From NCBI GenBank assembly GCA_950022295.1, contig OX465597.1:398355016-398419015 (forward strand): 64,000 nt of DNA, given 5' to 3'. Of this stretch, positions 45,060-55,670 are shown in pieces. Numbering within the stretch: the stretch's first letter is position 1; each line of letters opens with the position of its first letter. This DNA is from Bromus sterilis (lineage: Eukaryota; Streptophyta; Magnoliopsida; Poales; Poaceae). A program made the position numbers and the translations under genes. A model generated the notes under the pieces. It did not search any database, was not told the origin of the DNA, and worked only from the letters and a program-made list of their open reading frames with translations.

Positions 45060-48000
45060 TCATGGAATCGGGGCAGTCGAAGGTGCCAAGCTAGCAGTCG
45101 GAGCAGTCGGGTCGGCGTGTGCGGCAGCGACATTTGGCTCCGATTGTGCATCAGAAGAGGTGGCCCCAGCTCGCTTGGACCTCGGAGATGTATGGGATGA
45201 ACCGCTGTCAGAAAGCTCCTCGGCCAAGCCAGAGATAGAAGTTGCAGCCAGCGGATTCCCTCCCTCGTCAAGATATGGGGTATAATCATAAGCAGAAAAC
45301 CAGTTCACCATAGCGCTAGCAAGCCGGTTCACTTCAGCATAGGTCTTCTCAAGCACGTCGGCAGCGTTCTCTCTGAGGCTGTGGAGCTTGGAAAGTTTCA
45401 CTTGCGGGTACCAACTCAGCACAGTTTGAAGAGTGGTCTCAGCGCCTGTCCGACCAGCGGAGTTAAGAAGGATGTCGATCCGACGAGGAATGGCCTTCAG
45501 AAGAGTCCGAGTCTGCTCGATGGTAGCATTCGGAGCATCTCCCTTGTCAGAGTCTTCTTCGTCCTGAGGTGCCGACATGTGGACCTCGGCAGAAGAGCTG
45601 GCAGCATGCTTCATCCTCTGAAGTCCAATTTTGAGCTCAGTCGGCGACCACAGCAACTCAGCAATCTTCAGAATGCCAAGTTTGAAGGACAAGGCAATCC
45701 CCTTGATGACGGGAATGCGAGCTGCTGTTCCAATCAAATACTCATGACGAGTTCAGACGTCTTCATCAAGCTGGCAGGACCCCCCGGCCGCGATGGTCTC
45801 CTCCCGAGATTTAGCTACGACTGCATAGGCTGATGCTTCAGACTCAGGCCAGGCCTCTGCATCATGAAGAAGAAAGTGAGTAAATAGCGCAAAAGAAGGG
45901 TGCAGTCGGAGATGCACTCGGAGGCAAGAGGCACTTATAACTAAGAAGGGCGTCCATCTCGCTCATTGTGTCGCAGAGGCCCTTGGCCCGGCGGCGCATC
46001 TTAGTGGTGTCCTCATAGCTGCGTTTCTCCAGTTCTTCATATTTGGCGATATGATCATCACGATCTTTTCGGAGAGAGTCCCGCGTAGCAATCGCTTCGT
46101 CCCTCTCGGCTTGCAAGTCTTGTCGGGCAGCTACAGCTGTGTCTCGTTCAGCAAGGAGCCCTTCACCAGCAGCAGTCACGGCAGCGATTGTCAGCCAGAT
46201 GTTTCTTTTCAAGGGTAGCCATCTCGGAGCGAAGGCCTTTGATAGTTCGAGTCAAGTTGGTTTCCACCCCCTGCAGTCGGGCCGTTTCTTCCTTGGCTGC
46301 AGCAAGCGCTGGCCCTTGGTGATTGAGTTCTGCAGTCAATTCAGCGATACGATTCTGAAGGTCATCTACCAGGGGAACAGAAACTAGAAGAAGACATGAA
46401 GATATTAGTACAAGAGAAATTTTTAATCAGAGAGAAGATAGAAATGATGAAAAAATTACCTTTCAGCCTAATGATCTCGGCCGATTGATTGTTGACCTCA
46501 AGCTGTGCTTGGGCAAGAGTTCGGAGGCTGGCGGTATAAGCGTCGAGGAGTTCTTCGAAGACCCCACATTTTTCTTCCATGACAGCCTGAGAAGAACAGC
46601 AAGATGAAGTTCAGAGATACAGCAGCTAAAAGAAGATCCGAACCGATTGCTAACAATCGGCCCGAATCTCGGGGACTACACCCAGTGGGTGCGCTTGCGT
46701 GCACCCACCGGAAGAAAGTCTCCCGATTGAAGGAAGGCAGGAGAGAAAGCAGAATGCGTAAAAGATCCGAACCGATTGCTAAACAATCGGCCCGAATCTC
46801 GGGGACTACACCCAGTGGGTGCGCTTGCGCGCACCCACCGGAAGAAAATTTTCCCGATTGAAGGAAAGTCATAAAGGAAAATTGAAGAGCTTACCGCGTG
46901 ATTGCGGTCGAGCTGTTGGAGGTCCCGAGCAATGGCGGTGGCAAAGTCGTTCACTCTACTGTACGCCGTCGTCAAAGGATCCTGAGAACGGTGCGGAGCG
47001 TCGGGCTCGATGCCGACATGGCGGGTGCGAGAATACTCGGCCCGGAATTTCTCCACCGAGCGCATCAAAATTTCCGAGGCATAGGAAGTCGGCTGTGGCG
47101 GCGAAGCTCGAATAACGGCAGAAGAGGTGATGATGGCAGAAAACAATGGCGCCGACGTCGCCAGAGAATCGGAGGCGTTCGGTCGTGGTCGTGGCGCAAT
47201 CGGGCGAGATGAGGTCAAGGTAGTTGCCACAATCGGCGGAGTGGTTGTCATGATAGAAGAGGTCGAGGTAGTTGCCACAATCGGCGGAGTGGTCGTCATG
47301 ACAGGCAAGGTGGTCGTCATGATCAATGATGTGGTTGTTGTGGTTGATGGATTGGTTGCTATGATCGCTGAAGTGGTCGTCAGGACGGGGGCAGAGACTG
47401 GGTCGGAGCGTGGTGGCGGAGATGGAGCAATCGGACCGGTCGATCGCGTTCCTTCGCCACCAGTAACTCCCCGGTCGGCTTTTTCCTTGAAGGTCTTGGA
47501 GGCAGTGGCGGAAGTAGTGGTCATCTTGGCTGCCGTGAGGCGGGCTTTCTTGGCGGCGCGCTCGGCGTCCTTAGAGGATCGATGTGGAGCGGGAGGCCGT
47601 TTTTGAGTCGTAGAAGCAGACACAGCAGGGGAGATGACTGCGCCGACATGTGCAGGAATATCAGCGTCGATATCATCAAGGCCAATCGGCTCCCTGAAAG
47701 AAGAAAAAGAGGCAAATCAGTACAAGGGAAAATGATGAAGTTCAAGGCGTGAAGACAAGGGCATACCCGATTGTTCTCGGTGCTCCCGTGGGCATCCGAC
47801 ATCTCAGGGGGGCGACGTTCAGAGGCGCCTGGCCAATCGGCACCCGAGTGGCCGTGGCTTGGGGTTGTTTGCTCTTGGCGGCAGTCGGTGTTGCTTTTGC
47901 GGCCTTGCTGGAGGCAGAACTAGAAGAGGAGCTGGTCGCCGAGGCGCGTCTAGTCGGCACCTTCGGTTTCTTGGCGCGAGGGGCTGCATCAGAATTATCG

Positions 48001-49325
48001 ACCTTTGAGACAATATCGTCATCACTCCATTCTGCCAAAAATTGCTCAAGGGAAGGGTCAGGCGTACCCCCTTGAGCCGCAGGTCGGGCGTCGGTTTCCT
48101 TGGGGTCGGCGACCTCGACGTCGACATTATCAGCAAGATCCTCGAAGTCGGAGGATTCCCCGGAGTATTCGCCATCATCAACATCATCATCGTCGGATTC
48201 GGAAGGAGCCTCGCCGTTGTACTCAAAGTCCGCGGGGTCATCTTCCTCGCGGTCGGGAGCGTACATGCCAGCCACTTGGCCATCTTCCATCACATTGGAT
48301 TGAAGGAAAGGCTAAGCAAAAGAAGAAAATTGTCAGAGAAATCGGGTACGAGGCAAAAGCAATCGGAGAAGGGGTAAATCGGGACATACCACGGATGGCT
48401 TTTGTCGGCGGTGTAGGTACTCTAGGCCGAAGCGGAAGGGATCGGGCAAGGCACTGGATGTGATAGCCTTCACCCTGGAGCAAAGGTCCTCGACCCTCAC
48501 CCGCCACGTGCAAAGCCGAGTGGGATCTCGGGGCCCCGACATGTCGCACATGCGGTGCACTCGGCGCTGCAGAGGAAGCACTCGGGCTTGAAGCCAAGCG
48601 GCAACAAGATCGGTTGATAGGAGTCCTTCTTGCTCCAGCTGAGCAACTCGGGCAACTTGAGCGTCCACGTCGAGATCTCCGACGTCGTATTTCAATGACC
48701 ATTGATGTTTTTCAGTCGGCCGGGCGAGGGAGAACTCGGGCAGATTCAGGAGGTCAGGGCCTTGGTCCGGTGACTTGACGTAAAAGAAAGTGGTCTGCCA
48801 GTTCTTGCAGGACTGGACGATCTCGGTACTCTTGTACTTCGGTTTGCCAGCTGCGACAAGGCAGCTGCCGCAGTCGGTCATATCAGTCGGATAGGTGGGC
48901 TCTCCACCTTCCATAGCAGACGGCACCACCGCTCCTGTCCGAGGATTTTGAGCTCGGAGATTGAAGAATCGTTTCCAAAGAGCTACACTCGGGTGGCAGC
49001 CGAGATATCCTTCACACAACGTGACGAAGCCGGAGAGGATCATGATGAAGTTCGCTGTGAGGTGATGTGGTTGCAGTCGGTGGAAGTCGAGGAAGCTGCG
49101 GAAGAATGTGCTGGCAGGGAGTCCGAATCCACGCTCAAAGTGAGCGAGGAAGACGACCCTCTCTCAAGCCCGTGCAGTGGGCACGATCTCAGCGCCGGGG
49201 ATGCGCCACTGGACCTCAGCTGGCATCTTGTGGGCGCGAACCAGAGCCTGGATATCGCCCGCGGTGACTTTGGCCACTTTCCAGCACCCGCGGCTGGCCT
49301 GAGAAGTGTCCCGCCGGGGAGCCAT
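45060..49325 (-). pseudogene. Antisense gene of E5, 'putative gypsy type transposon' domain, six exons
   Basis: Proposed exons (minus): 49325-48390, 48311-47767, 47693-46895, 46586-46460, 46383-45942, 45856-45060. Introns of 78, 73, 308 and 76 bases have GT..AG ends and keep phase; the fifth (85 bases) has a weak donor GTTATA. Product about 1210 residues. Exon 1 holds the N-terminal domain known in plants as putative gypsy type transposon (Transposase_28): IPGAEIVPTARA, FLAHFERGFGLP, FFRSFLDFHRLQPHHLTAN, CEGYLGCHPSVALWKRFF. Exon 2 is acidic and Ser-rich. Exon 3 is Ser/Thr/Pro-rich with TTTPP-type repeats. Exons 4-5 are a charged coiled coil. Exon 6 has LIGTAARIPVIKGI. Breaks: TGA 49164-49166, TGA 45753-45755 and a one-base frameshift in exon 5 near 46200. 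Function is unknown; nuclear or DNA-binding roles are only guesses. Confidence 0.75.
46635..46862. repeat. 128-base tandem duplication inside intron 3 of the antisense gene
   Basis: Two copies, starting AGATCCGAACCGATTG at 46635 and 46763, each with a CCGATTG...CAATCGG inverted repeat and GTGGGTGC...GCACCCAC. They differ at only a few positions. Confidence 0.85.
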
Positions 49326-49933
49326 GGAGCTTGCGGGCGGCGCGAGAAGAGGGACGAGGCTCTAGAGGCGAGAGAGTACCGCGTCGGCGGAGCGGCACGC
49401 TAGCACACGACCAGAGCGGATCCGTGCACGGAGGCGGAGAGACGAGCGCAATGGAGAGCTTCAACGGGAGCGGCAATGGCGCGCGCGAGCAGCAGGAGAT
49501 GGAGGAGGAAGACGACTTGTGGGAGAAGGAAGGGGCACAGGCCCTCCCCTGTGGCTTATAAGGGCGGCGGGGGAGGGGAATGGGATTCAGTTGCGGCCGT
49601 GTGGCCCGGTGTGGCCTAGCACACAGGAAGACCAACCGGCAGGTCGGCGCAAGAGATCCCAGCGTGGGAAGCGAGGCGTGCGACGTGGGGGTCGAGGCCT
49701 GCAGTTATGTCATGTCGCATGTGGGTCGTGGGCCACGATCCATTGATTCCATCCCGGAGAAATCGGAAGTAACCGTTGGAGAGCAATCGGCGAGGGATCA
49801 GAGAATATGCAAAACAGATCGGACGAAATCTTGGCCAGCCGAGTGTGAGCTCCGAGTCGGCCGACGAACTCGGAATGACGCACTTGATGAGGCCACGGTA
49901 TTCGGAAGATATTGAAAAAAGATAGAAAACTGC
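49326..49933 (-). other. 5' flank of the antisense gene
   Basis: About 600 bases, GC-rich next to the gene. No supported gene. Contains the TATA candidate at 49555-49562 on the minus strand. Confidence 0.5.
49555..49562 (-). promoter_or_regulatory. Candidate TATA box for the antisense gene
   Basis: CTTATAAG within GC-rich sequence, 230 bases upstream of the ATG at 49325 on the minus strand. The octamer is symmetric, so direction is inferred from the gene. Confidence 0.4.
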
Positions 49934-49967
49934 AAAGGCCCCGCGGTCAAATGACCGTGGGACCTTT
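49934..49967. repeat. 16-bp imperfect palindrome next to the E5 PPT
   Basis: Arms AAAGGCCCCGCGGTCA and TGACCGTGGGACCTTT pair at 14 of 16 positions with a two-base spacer. It ends eight bases before the polypurine tract AGGGGCTAC at 49976-49984. Confidence 0.85.
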
Positions 49968-49975
49968 ACAGCTTT

Positions 49976-49984
49976 AGGGGCTAC
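49976..49984 (+). other. E5 polypurine tract
   Basis: AGGGGCTAC directly before TGTCGGGGG, the LTR start. It sets the element on the plus strand, opposite to its gene. Confidence 0.7.
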
Positions 49985-50049
49985 TGTCGGGGGATCGGTA
50001 CCCGGGTAGGCTCACCCAAGCGGTAGCAACCTTTCAAGACAAGGATGGA

Positions 50050-50284
50050 CCGATTGGGCTGCAGCTGGGCCGAGCTGGGCAGGCGTACGGCCGATTGCTC
50101 CAAGGCAATCAGCCATACCGAATGCCAGCAGTCGCCCAGGCGCAACCGGTCCACCCTTTTCATCGCCAAGACAATTATCCGATTGGCCCGCAGCTGGGCC
50201 GAGGTGGGTATTAGCATAGCCGATTGCCCAGAGCAATCGACCTTGCCCGGAACCACCAGTCGGCCCAGGCGCAATCGGTACAGT
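50050..50284. repeat. 129-base tandem duplication in the E5 LTR
   Basis: Two diverged units begin CCGATTGGG at 50050 and CCGATTGGC at 50179. Both hold GCAGCTGGGCCGAG, a GCCGATTG...CAATC inverted repeat and GCCCAGGCGCAA. Confidence 0.75.
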
Positions 50285-50476
50285 CTACCACCTCTGGAGA
50301 AGTTGACCCCGAGAGCAGTCGGAGATCCAAGTACGGGGTCATAAATGTGCAATCCCGAGAGATCGGGGTGGCAGAGAAGCCAAGTCACATCGAAGATCTG
50401 GCAGAGATACGGTGTCGACCTCTCCGCCGATTAGAGGATGACGGCTGGGCCCAATCGGCAGTGAAGTTACCGATTT

Positions 50477-50507
50477 ACCCCGGGCTCATACTATAAGAGC
50501 CCGGGGT
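50477..50507 (+). promoter_or_regulatory. E5 LTR TATA box within perfect hairpin
   Basis: ACCCCGGGCTC and GAGCCCGGGGT are perfect 11-bp inverted arms. The nine-base loop ATACTATAA contains the only good TATA box of the LTR. Confidence 0.8.
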
Positions 50508-50863
50508 ACCCCTCCTGCGTGGGGGACGATCCACTCATTTAGCACCATTACTCCCATCCTCCTCAGTTCATTCACTGCTAGTTGTTACTTCTCAGGGAAG
50601 CAGGAGAGAGCCTTGCCCACGGCGGCATTCACCTTCCCCTGAGAAGATAGAGAAGCAGTTATTGTAGTCCAGTTCATTGATATAGAAGAGACAAGCAGGA
50701 GTAGGGGTGTTATCTCTCCGGAGAGCCCCGAACCTGGGTACATCGTGGTGTCCTTCACCGTGTTTGTGCCCAACCCGATTCCGGCACCATCGACATCTTC
50801 TTCCTCGCGTCTTCCCCTCACTTTATCCATCCCCATGGCATCTGCCGTCACATATCAACGACA

Positions 50864-51214
50864 GAGAGAGACATCACTAGTGAACATCACGTCTCCCGGT
50901 CCATATCCTCATCACTGTTTACACGCTCATTTACTTTTCTGCTTTTACTTTCAATTACTATCATTATCCCTTGTGTTTTATCCGTTGTGAACAACAAGAC
51001 CGGAGAGATTGACAACCTCTCTGAAAAGTTATCGCGTTTGTGTGCAGGTCCGCGTCAGTTGCGCCGCTGACACCTACTTATCATCTCCGGAGTCCTACTG
51101 GAGACAAACCTTGGTATCTTCACCGAGGGAAATTTGATGCTGTGCTACATCACGCTTTCCACTTGGGGTTTACCAACGAAGGGCGAGAAATCACTATCAT
51201 CATCTCGCACATCA
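50864..51214 (+). repeat. E6 5' LTR, last 350 bases
   Basis: Matches 56938-57302 of the 3' LTR (GAGAGAGACATCACTAGTG to CTCGCACATCA) apart from single bases and a short deletion at TCTGAAAAGTTATCGCG. The first 1.3 kb of the LTR is missing; E5 lies in its place. Confidence 0.88.
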
Positions 51215-51225
51215 AGCAAAATTTC

Positions 51226-51243
51226 TGGAGCCGTTGCTGGGGA
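51226..51243 (+). other. E6 primer binding site (tRNA-Asp type)
   Basis: TGGAGCCGTTGCTGGGGA, 12 bases after the LTR, close to the Athila PBS complementary to tRNA-Asp; two positions differ from the form I know. Confidence 0.7.
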
Positions 51244-51378
51244 CTCCGAGTGCTAAGATAGGGGAGTTGCACACTACCCTTTACCTTTGTTTTTTAGTCT
51301 TGTTAGTTTACCTTTCAGTTTTTATCTTTGTGTCTTTTATCAAAAATTACAAAAAAATCTGCCACACTTGCTGCTACT

Positions 51379-53439
51379 ATGGGTTCCACTGAAAACACGA
51401 AGTTGTGTGACTTCACTAGTCACAACAACCAAGACTTTATCTGCACTCCCATTGCCACACCTACCACTTCAGCTACCTCTTATGAAATTAAACCTGCTTT
51501 GCTAAACCTTGTTATGAGAGATCAATTTTGTGGTGCTGGAGATGATGCTGCTTTACACTTGAATAATTTTGTTGAATTATGTGATATGCAAAAGTATAAA
51601 GAATTAGAAGGTGATGTTGTTAAGCTCAAGCTCTTTCCTTTCTCTTTAAGGGGAGATGCTAAAATCTGGTTTTAATCTTTGCCTAGGAATAGCATAGATT
51701 CTTGGGATAAGTGCAAAGATGCTTTTATAGGGAAGTACTACCCTCCCGCTAAGATTATCCAATTGAGGAGTAATATTATGAATTTTAAGCAATTGGATAA
51801 TGAACACGTTGCCCAAGCTTGGGAACGAATGAAATCTCTTGTTAAGAAATGCCCTACACATGGTTTGACTACCTGGATGGTTATCCAGACTTTTTATGCA
51901 GGCTTGAACTTTACCTCGCGGAACCTGTTAGATTTGGCCGCGGGAGGAACCTTTATGTCAACTACACTTGGTGCTGCCACGAAGCTTCTCGATGAAATTA
52001 TGACCAATTATTCCCAATGGCACACCGAACGTGCTCCAACAGGTAGGAAGGTAAACTCTGTCGAGGAAATTAACTCCCTCAATGAAAAAGTTGACTTAAT
52101 TATGTCTCTACTTACCAAGCAACCCTCTATTGATCCTCATGATGTCCCTTTAAATTCTTTGGTTCCTCAAGAACAAGTAGATGTGAACTTTATTGCTAGA
52201 AACAACTTCAACAACAATGCTTATAGGGGAAATTTTGCTAGCAATCCTAGACCGTTTCCATCCAACTATGGGAACAACAACACTTACCCTAGCAACAAGA
52301 ACCCCTCTTATGAATTGGAAAGCATGCTTAGAGACTTTATCACTACCCAAAAATCCTTCAACAAAAATGTAGAAGAGAAATTAGCTAAAATAGATAATCT
52401 CTCTTTGAAGGTAGAAAGCTTAGCCTTAGATATTGAGATGCTTAAAATTAGAACCTCTCCCCTTGAGGAGAATAAGGCCACTCCTATTAATGCTATCCAA
52501 TTACAAATTAATGAGAATATTAGGATGATGGCTAAACTTAAAGAAAGATGGGCTAGAGAAAAAGAGGAAGAGGATAGAATTAAGAGCCTTCCTATACAGC
52601 ACACAGTTGCCACTATCCAAATTGTTGAGGACACTCAAACTATTAGCACCCAATGCACTCCTAGTCCCGTTGGACCTATTAATGGTGATGCTAATACCTC
52701 AACCGTAGATGAAAAAACTCCTATGAACATAGAGGATTTCAAACAAGTGAGCCTAGACGACACTACTACCACCTTTGATAGTAGTGATATTGATTTTGAT
52801 AGTTGTACCCTCTCAGAAGTTATTAGCTTGCTACACAAAATGTCTAGAGACCCCCACACTAGCACACTTAATCTTGCCTTCACGGAGCATATCACAAATG
52901 CTCTCATCAAAGCTAGGGAGGAGAAGCTTAGAGTAGAAGCCTCCATACCTAGGAAGCTAGATGATGGTTGGGATCCTATGATCAAAATTAAATTAAATAA
53001 CTTCTCTTGCTATTCTTTATGTGATGTTGGAGCTAGTACCTCCGTTATGCCCAAAAGAATATTTGATATGTTTGAGTTGAAGCCCTTTGAGCCTTTTTCT
53101 TTTGGTGTTCGTCTTGTTGATTCTTACGAAAAGAAACCTTTGGGGAAGATCAACGATGTTCTTATCATTGTCAATGACAACTATGTTCCCGTTGATTTTA
53201 TTGTTATGGATATAGAGTGTGAACCTTTGTGTCCAATTATTTTGGGACATCCTTTTCTTCGCACCGTTGGTGCGGTTATTGACATGAAAGAGGGGAATAT
53301 AAAATTTCAATTCCCATTCAAAAAGGGGATGGAACACTTCCCTAGAAAGAAAATCAAGTTACCTTTTGAGTCCGTTACTCGGGCTAGTTATTCTCTTTCT
53401 CTTGATAAAACTAGATTCTTCTTTTTGCATCATGCCTAG
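51379..53439 (+). pseudogene. gag: E6 gag-protease, one in-frame stop
   Basis: Frame of about 686 codons from ATG 51379 (MGSTENTKLC), with one TAA at 51673-51675 after AKIWF; the frame goes on at once with SLPRNSIDSWD. The Gag core has FCGAGDDAALHLNNFVEL, LFPFSLRGDAKIWF, WERMKSLVKKCPTHG and FYAGLNFTSRNLLD. A long Asn-rich and coiled-coil region follows (residues ~270-410, including KLKERWAREKEEEDR). The C-terminus is a retropepsin-like domain with SLCDVGASTSVMP (Athila-type D-x-G-A-S) and PIILGHPFLRT. No CCHC finger is visible and nothing resembling RT follows. The start was chosen by homology to known Athila Gag starts; an in-frame upstream Met at 51328 lies in the leader. Confidence 0.88.
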
Positions 53440-55656
53440 CTCAAAGGCATAAAAGAAAGCGCTTTCGGGAGGCAGTCCATTTCTTTTTGCTTTTGTTGTG
53501 TCTTGATGATTGTTACTACTGTAGAAACATCATTTTATCTTTATTTTTTCAGCTTTGTGCCAAGTTATAGCCTCTTACGGCAAGGTAAGTAAAAGTTGTG
53601 ACATGCTGTCCAGAAAACAGATTCTGTCCTCGTGACCAGAAAAATTCCAGACAAATCCCAGTTCATCTTTTTAAGCTGAAATTTTTACACAGTATTCTCT
53701 ATACAATTAAGAAACTTCCGTATGTTCTGAGTTTTTTGATTTGAGTTGCAGAAGTGCCCCTAAAAAATTATTTACTATTTGCTGTTCTGTTTTTCACAGA
53801 TTCTGCTACGTTTTGTCTCTCCTAACTTTTGCAAACCTTAAGCTTGCTTTTTATTTGCAAAACCTTTTTGGCACTCTTGAGAAACAGTATATCTTCAATA
53901 ATATCTTTATATCCAGTGGGAAAAAATATTATTTTATTAAGGGTACTAACCTCTCTAATCAGTTTATGATGAGTTATGTATGAAGGGAGTTTTCAAGTGT
54001 GCGATGGAAGATGATGAAAGAAGATCCAGGAGTGTCAAGCGTTCAAGCTTGGGGATGCCCCCATGCATCCCCAATAAATATTCAAGGAGACTCAAGCGTC
54101 CAAGCTTGGGGATTCCCCCGTGCATCCCCTTCTCCATCAACAATCATCAGTTCCTCCTTCGTCTCACTATATTTTTATCACTTCATGCGTTATGTGCTAT
54201 GCTTGGAGTGTCTCGCTCTTAGGTTTTGTTTTTAGTTTTCTTAAGCTTTGATTGCTGTTCATAACAAGTTAGATCCCGTCTTACTTTGTGTGGGAGAGAA
54301 ACACGCTCCACTTTCAAAATTTAGAACACATCATAGGATTTTTCCTGCCTATCTTTTTGCTGTTGTGTGTTCTTTATCTTTTCATAGCTACTGCCATGTT
54401 TAGTTTTAGTCTTAGTTTGTCTTTAGCAAGAGCCTTGGCTTTTGTTTAGTTTGTTGCTGGAACTCTTTTTAGTTTTCATGTTCATCTTGTTAAAGAGAGT
54501 TGGTTGTTGCACTGAGTTGTGTCTTGTCTTAAAAGTAGGTAGTTGAGGTTGTTATTTAATGTTAGTAGTAACTTGCAATAGTTTTGAGGTATTGATGTGA
54601 GTAATGTTTGAACTTTTGGTGTCAAGAGCTCTAGCCTATTAGTGATAGGTGTCGTATTTTGGGCAATCCGTGTTTATTTTCAAAACCTACAAAATTAGTT
54701 GAGAACTCTATCTACTAGATGGATCACTACTCTTTGGAGGGGTCGAATATCAGAGAACACTCACGTACCATGAGTCGAGGATGCGCAAGGATAACCAAAT
54801 CCCCATACACTCCTCCTCGGGGTACTTGTATCTTTGTGAACCTCCTTATTAGATTGAGAGTTACCGATAATAAGTGCATGATCCACTACTTTTTATTTCT
54901 TTATATCCTTGTACTCCATAGAGATGATCTTCATGCATATAGCTATGTGGGGACCTTCACACTATAGAACTTGGCTTGCATATTCCAAAGATGGGCCTCC
55001 TCAAACAAGCTCTAGGTCTTCATGAGCGAGCAAGTTAGATGCACCCCCACTAGTTCCATTGGAGAGCTTCCTAGCTCGTATGTGCATCCGTTGCATGGCA
55101 ATCCCTACTCCTCACATCATATCTATCATTTGGCATCTCTTGCCTATGATTGTCCTCATTGATGTGAGCCTTTCTCATCCTTTTTGTCTTCCTCCTCCAC
55201 CATATTTCTCTCTTAGCCATCCTAAGTGTCAACTCTCGTGCTTACGCTCATCCATTTCATGAGTTCTCAAAATATCGAAAAGGAGTGGATCAAATTGACT
55301 TGTACCTGGCTAGTGGTCTGGGGACGAGTCAAGATAAGATTCCAAAGAAGACCAAGTGTGAAACTTTAGTAGATTGAGTTCTCAACACAAAAAAATACTT
55401 TTTTCTCGTATTCCCTATCCCCTTTCTTGCATGCAAACACCATTTGGAGACATTCGAGTCACGGACAGCGAGAGCTCTTGCACCTAATGTTCTTTTGTTA
55501 CTTGTTTCAATGCTAATATAGACTCTTGCATGTTATGACTTGAATTGAATCTCTAACCTTGATTGCTTTACTTTTCAAAGTTCTGTTATGGTTGCTAGCA
55601 TGTCACCACAGAAATTATGTTGTTATCATTTACCTACTCGAGGACGAGCAGGAATT
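53440..55656 (+). other. E6 non-coding 3' region
   Basis: 2.2 kb between the gag-protease stop and the PPT. No credible coding frame; only short ATG frames. It holds two copies of a PPT-like motif near 54045-54114 and the segment 54450-54880 that is shared, inverted, with E4. Confidence 0.75.
54045..54114 (+). repeat. Two PPT-like motifs in E6 non-coding region
   Basis: AAGCTTGGGGATG at 54045-54057 and AAGCTTGGGGATT at 54102-54114, each followed by CCCCC and TGCATCCCC. The real PPT at 55657-55669 has the same AAGCTTGGGGATG. Confidence 0.85.
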
Positions 55657-55670
55657 AAGCTTGGGGATGT
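55657..55670 (+). other. E6 polypurine tract
   Basis: AAGCTTGGGGATGT right before the LTR start TGATACG at 55671. Confidence 0.75.

Larger units (their letters stand above)
44178..50863 (+). mobile_element. E5: 5'-truncated Tat-lineage Gypsy element with antisense ORF
   Basis: A 3' portion of a plus-strand element: non-coding 44178-45059, an antisense multi-exon gene 45060-49325, PPT at 49976-49984 and 3' LTR 49985-50863. There is no gag or pol; the 5' part is lost at the junction 44177/44178. Tat-lineage elements of grasses (Grande, RIRE2) are known to carry an antisense ORF between pol and the 3' LTR, which is the layout here. The sequence is unusually rich in TCGG/CCGA words. Confidence 0.78.
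49985..50863 (+). repeat. E5 3' LTR
   Basis: 879 bases, TGTCGGGGGATCGG to ATCAACGACA, with inverted ends TGTCG/CGACA. Next to it the E6 LTR fragment begins with GAGAG, which may be the target duplication; the other copy is lost. It contains a 129-base tandem duplication and a hairpin around the TATA box. Confidence 0.85.

Noticed and set aside
46635..46862. CRISPR-like repeats
   Set aside because: Only two units, 128 bases long, within a plant retrotransposon intron; no spacers.
47127..47606. 159-codon Val-rich ORF on the plus strand
   Set aside because: It is the mirror of exon 3 of the antisense gene, which has phase-consistent splice sites and known domain context.
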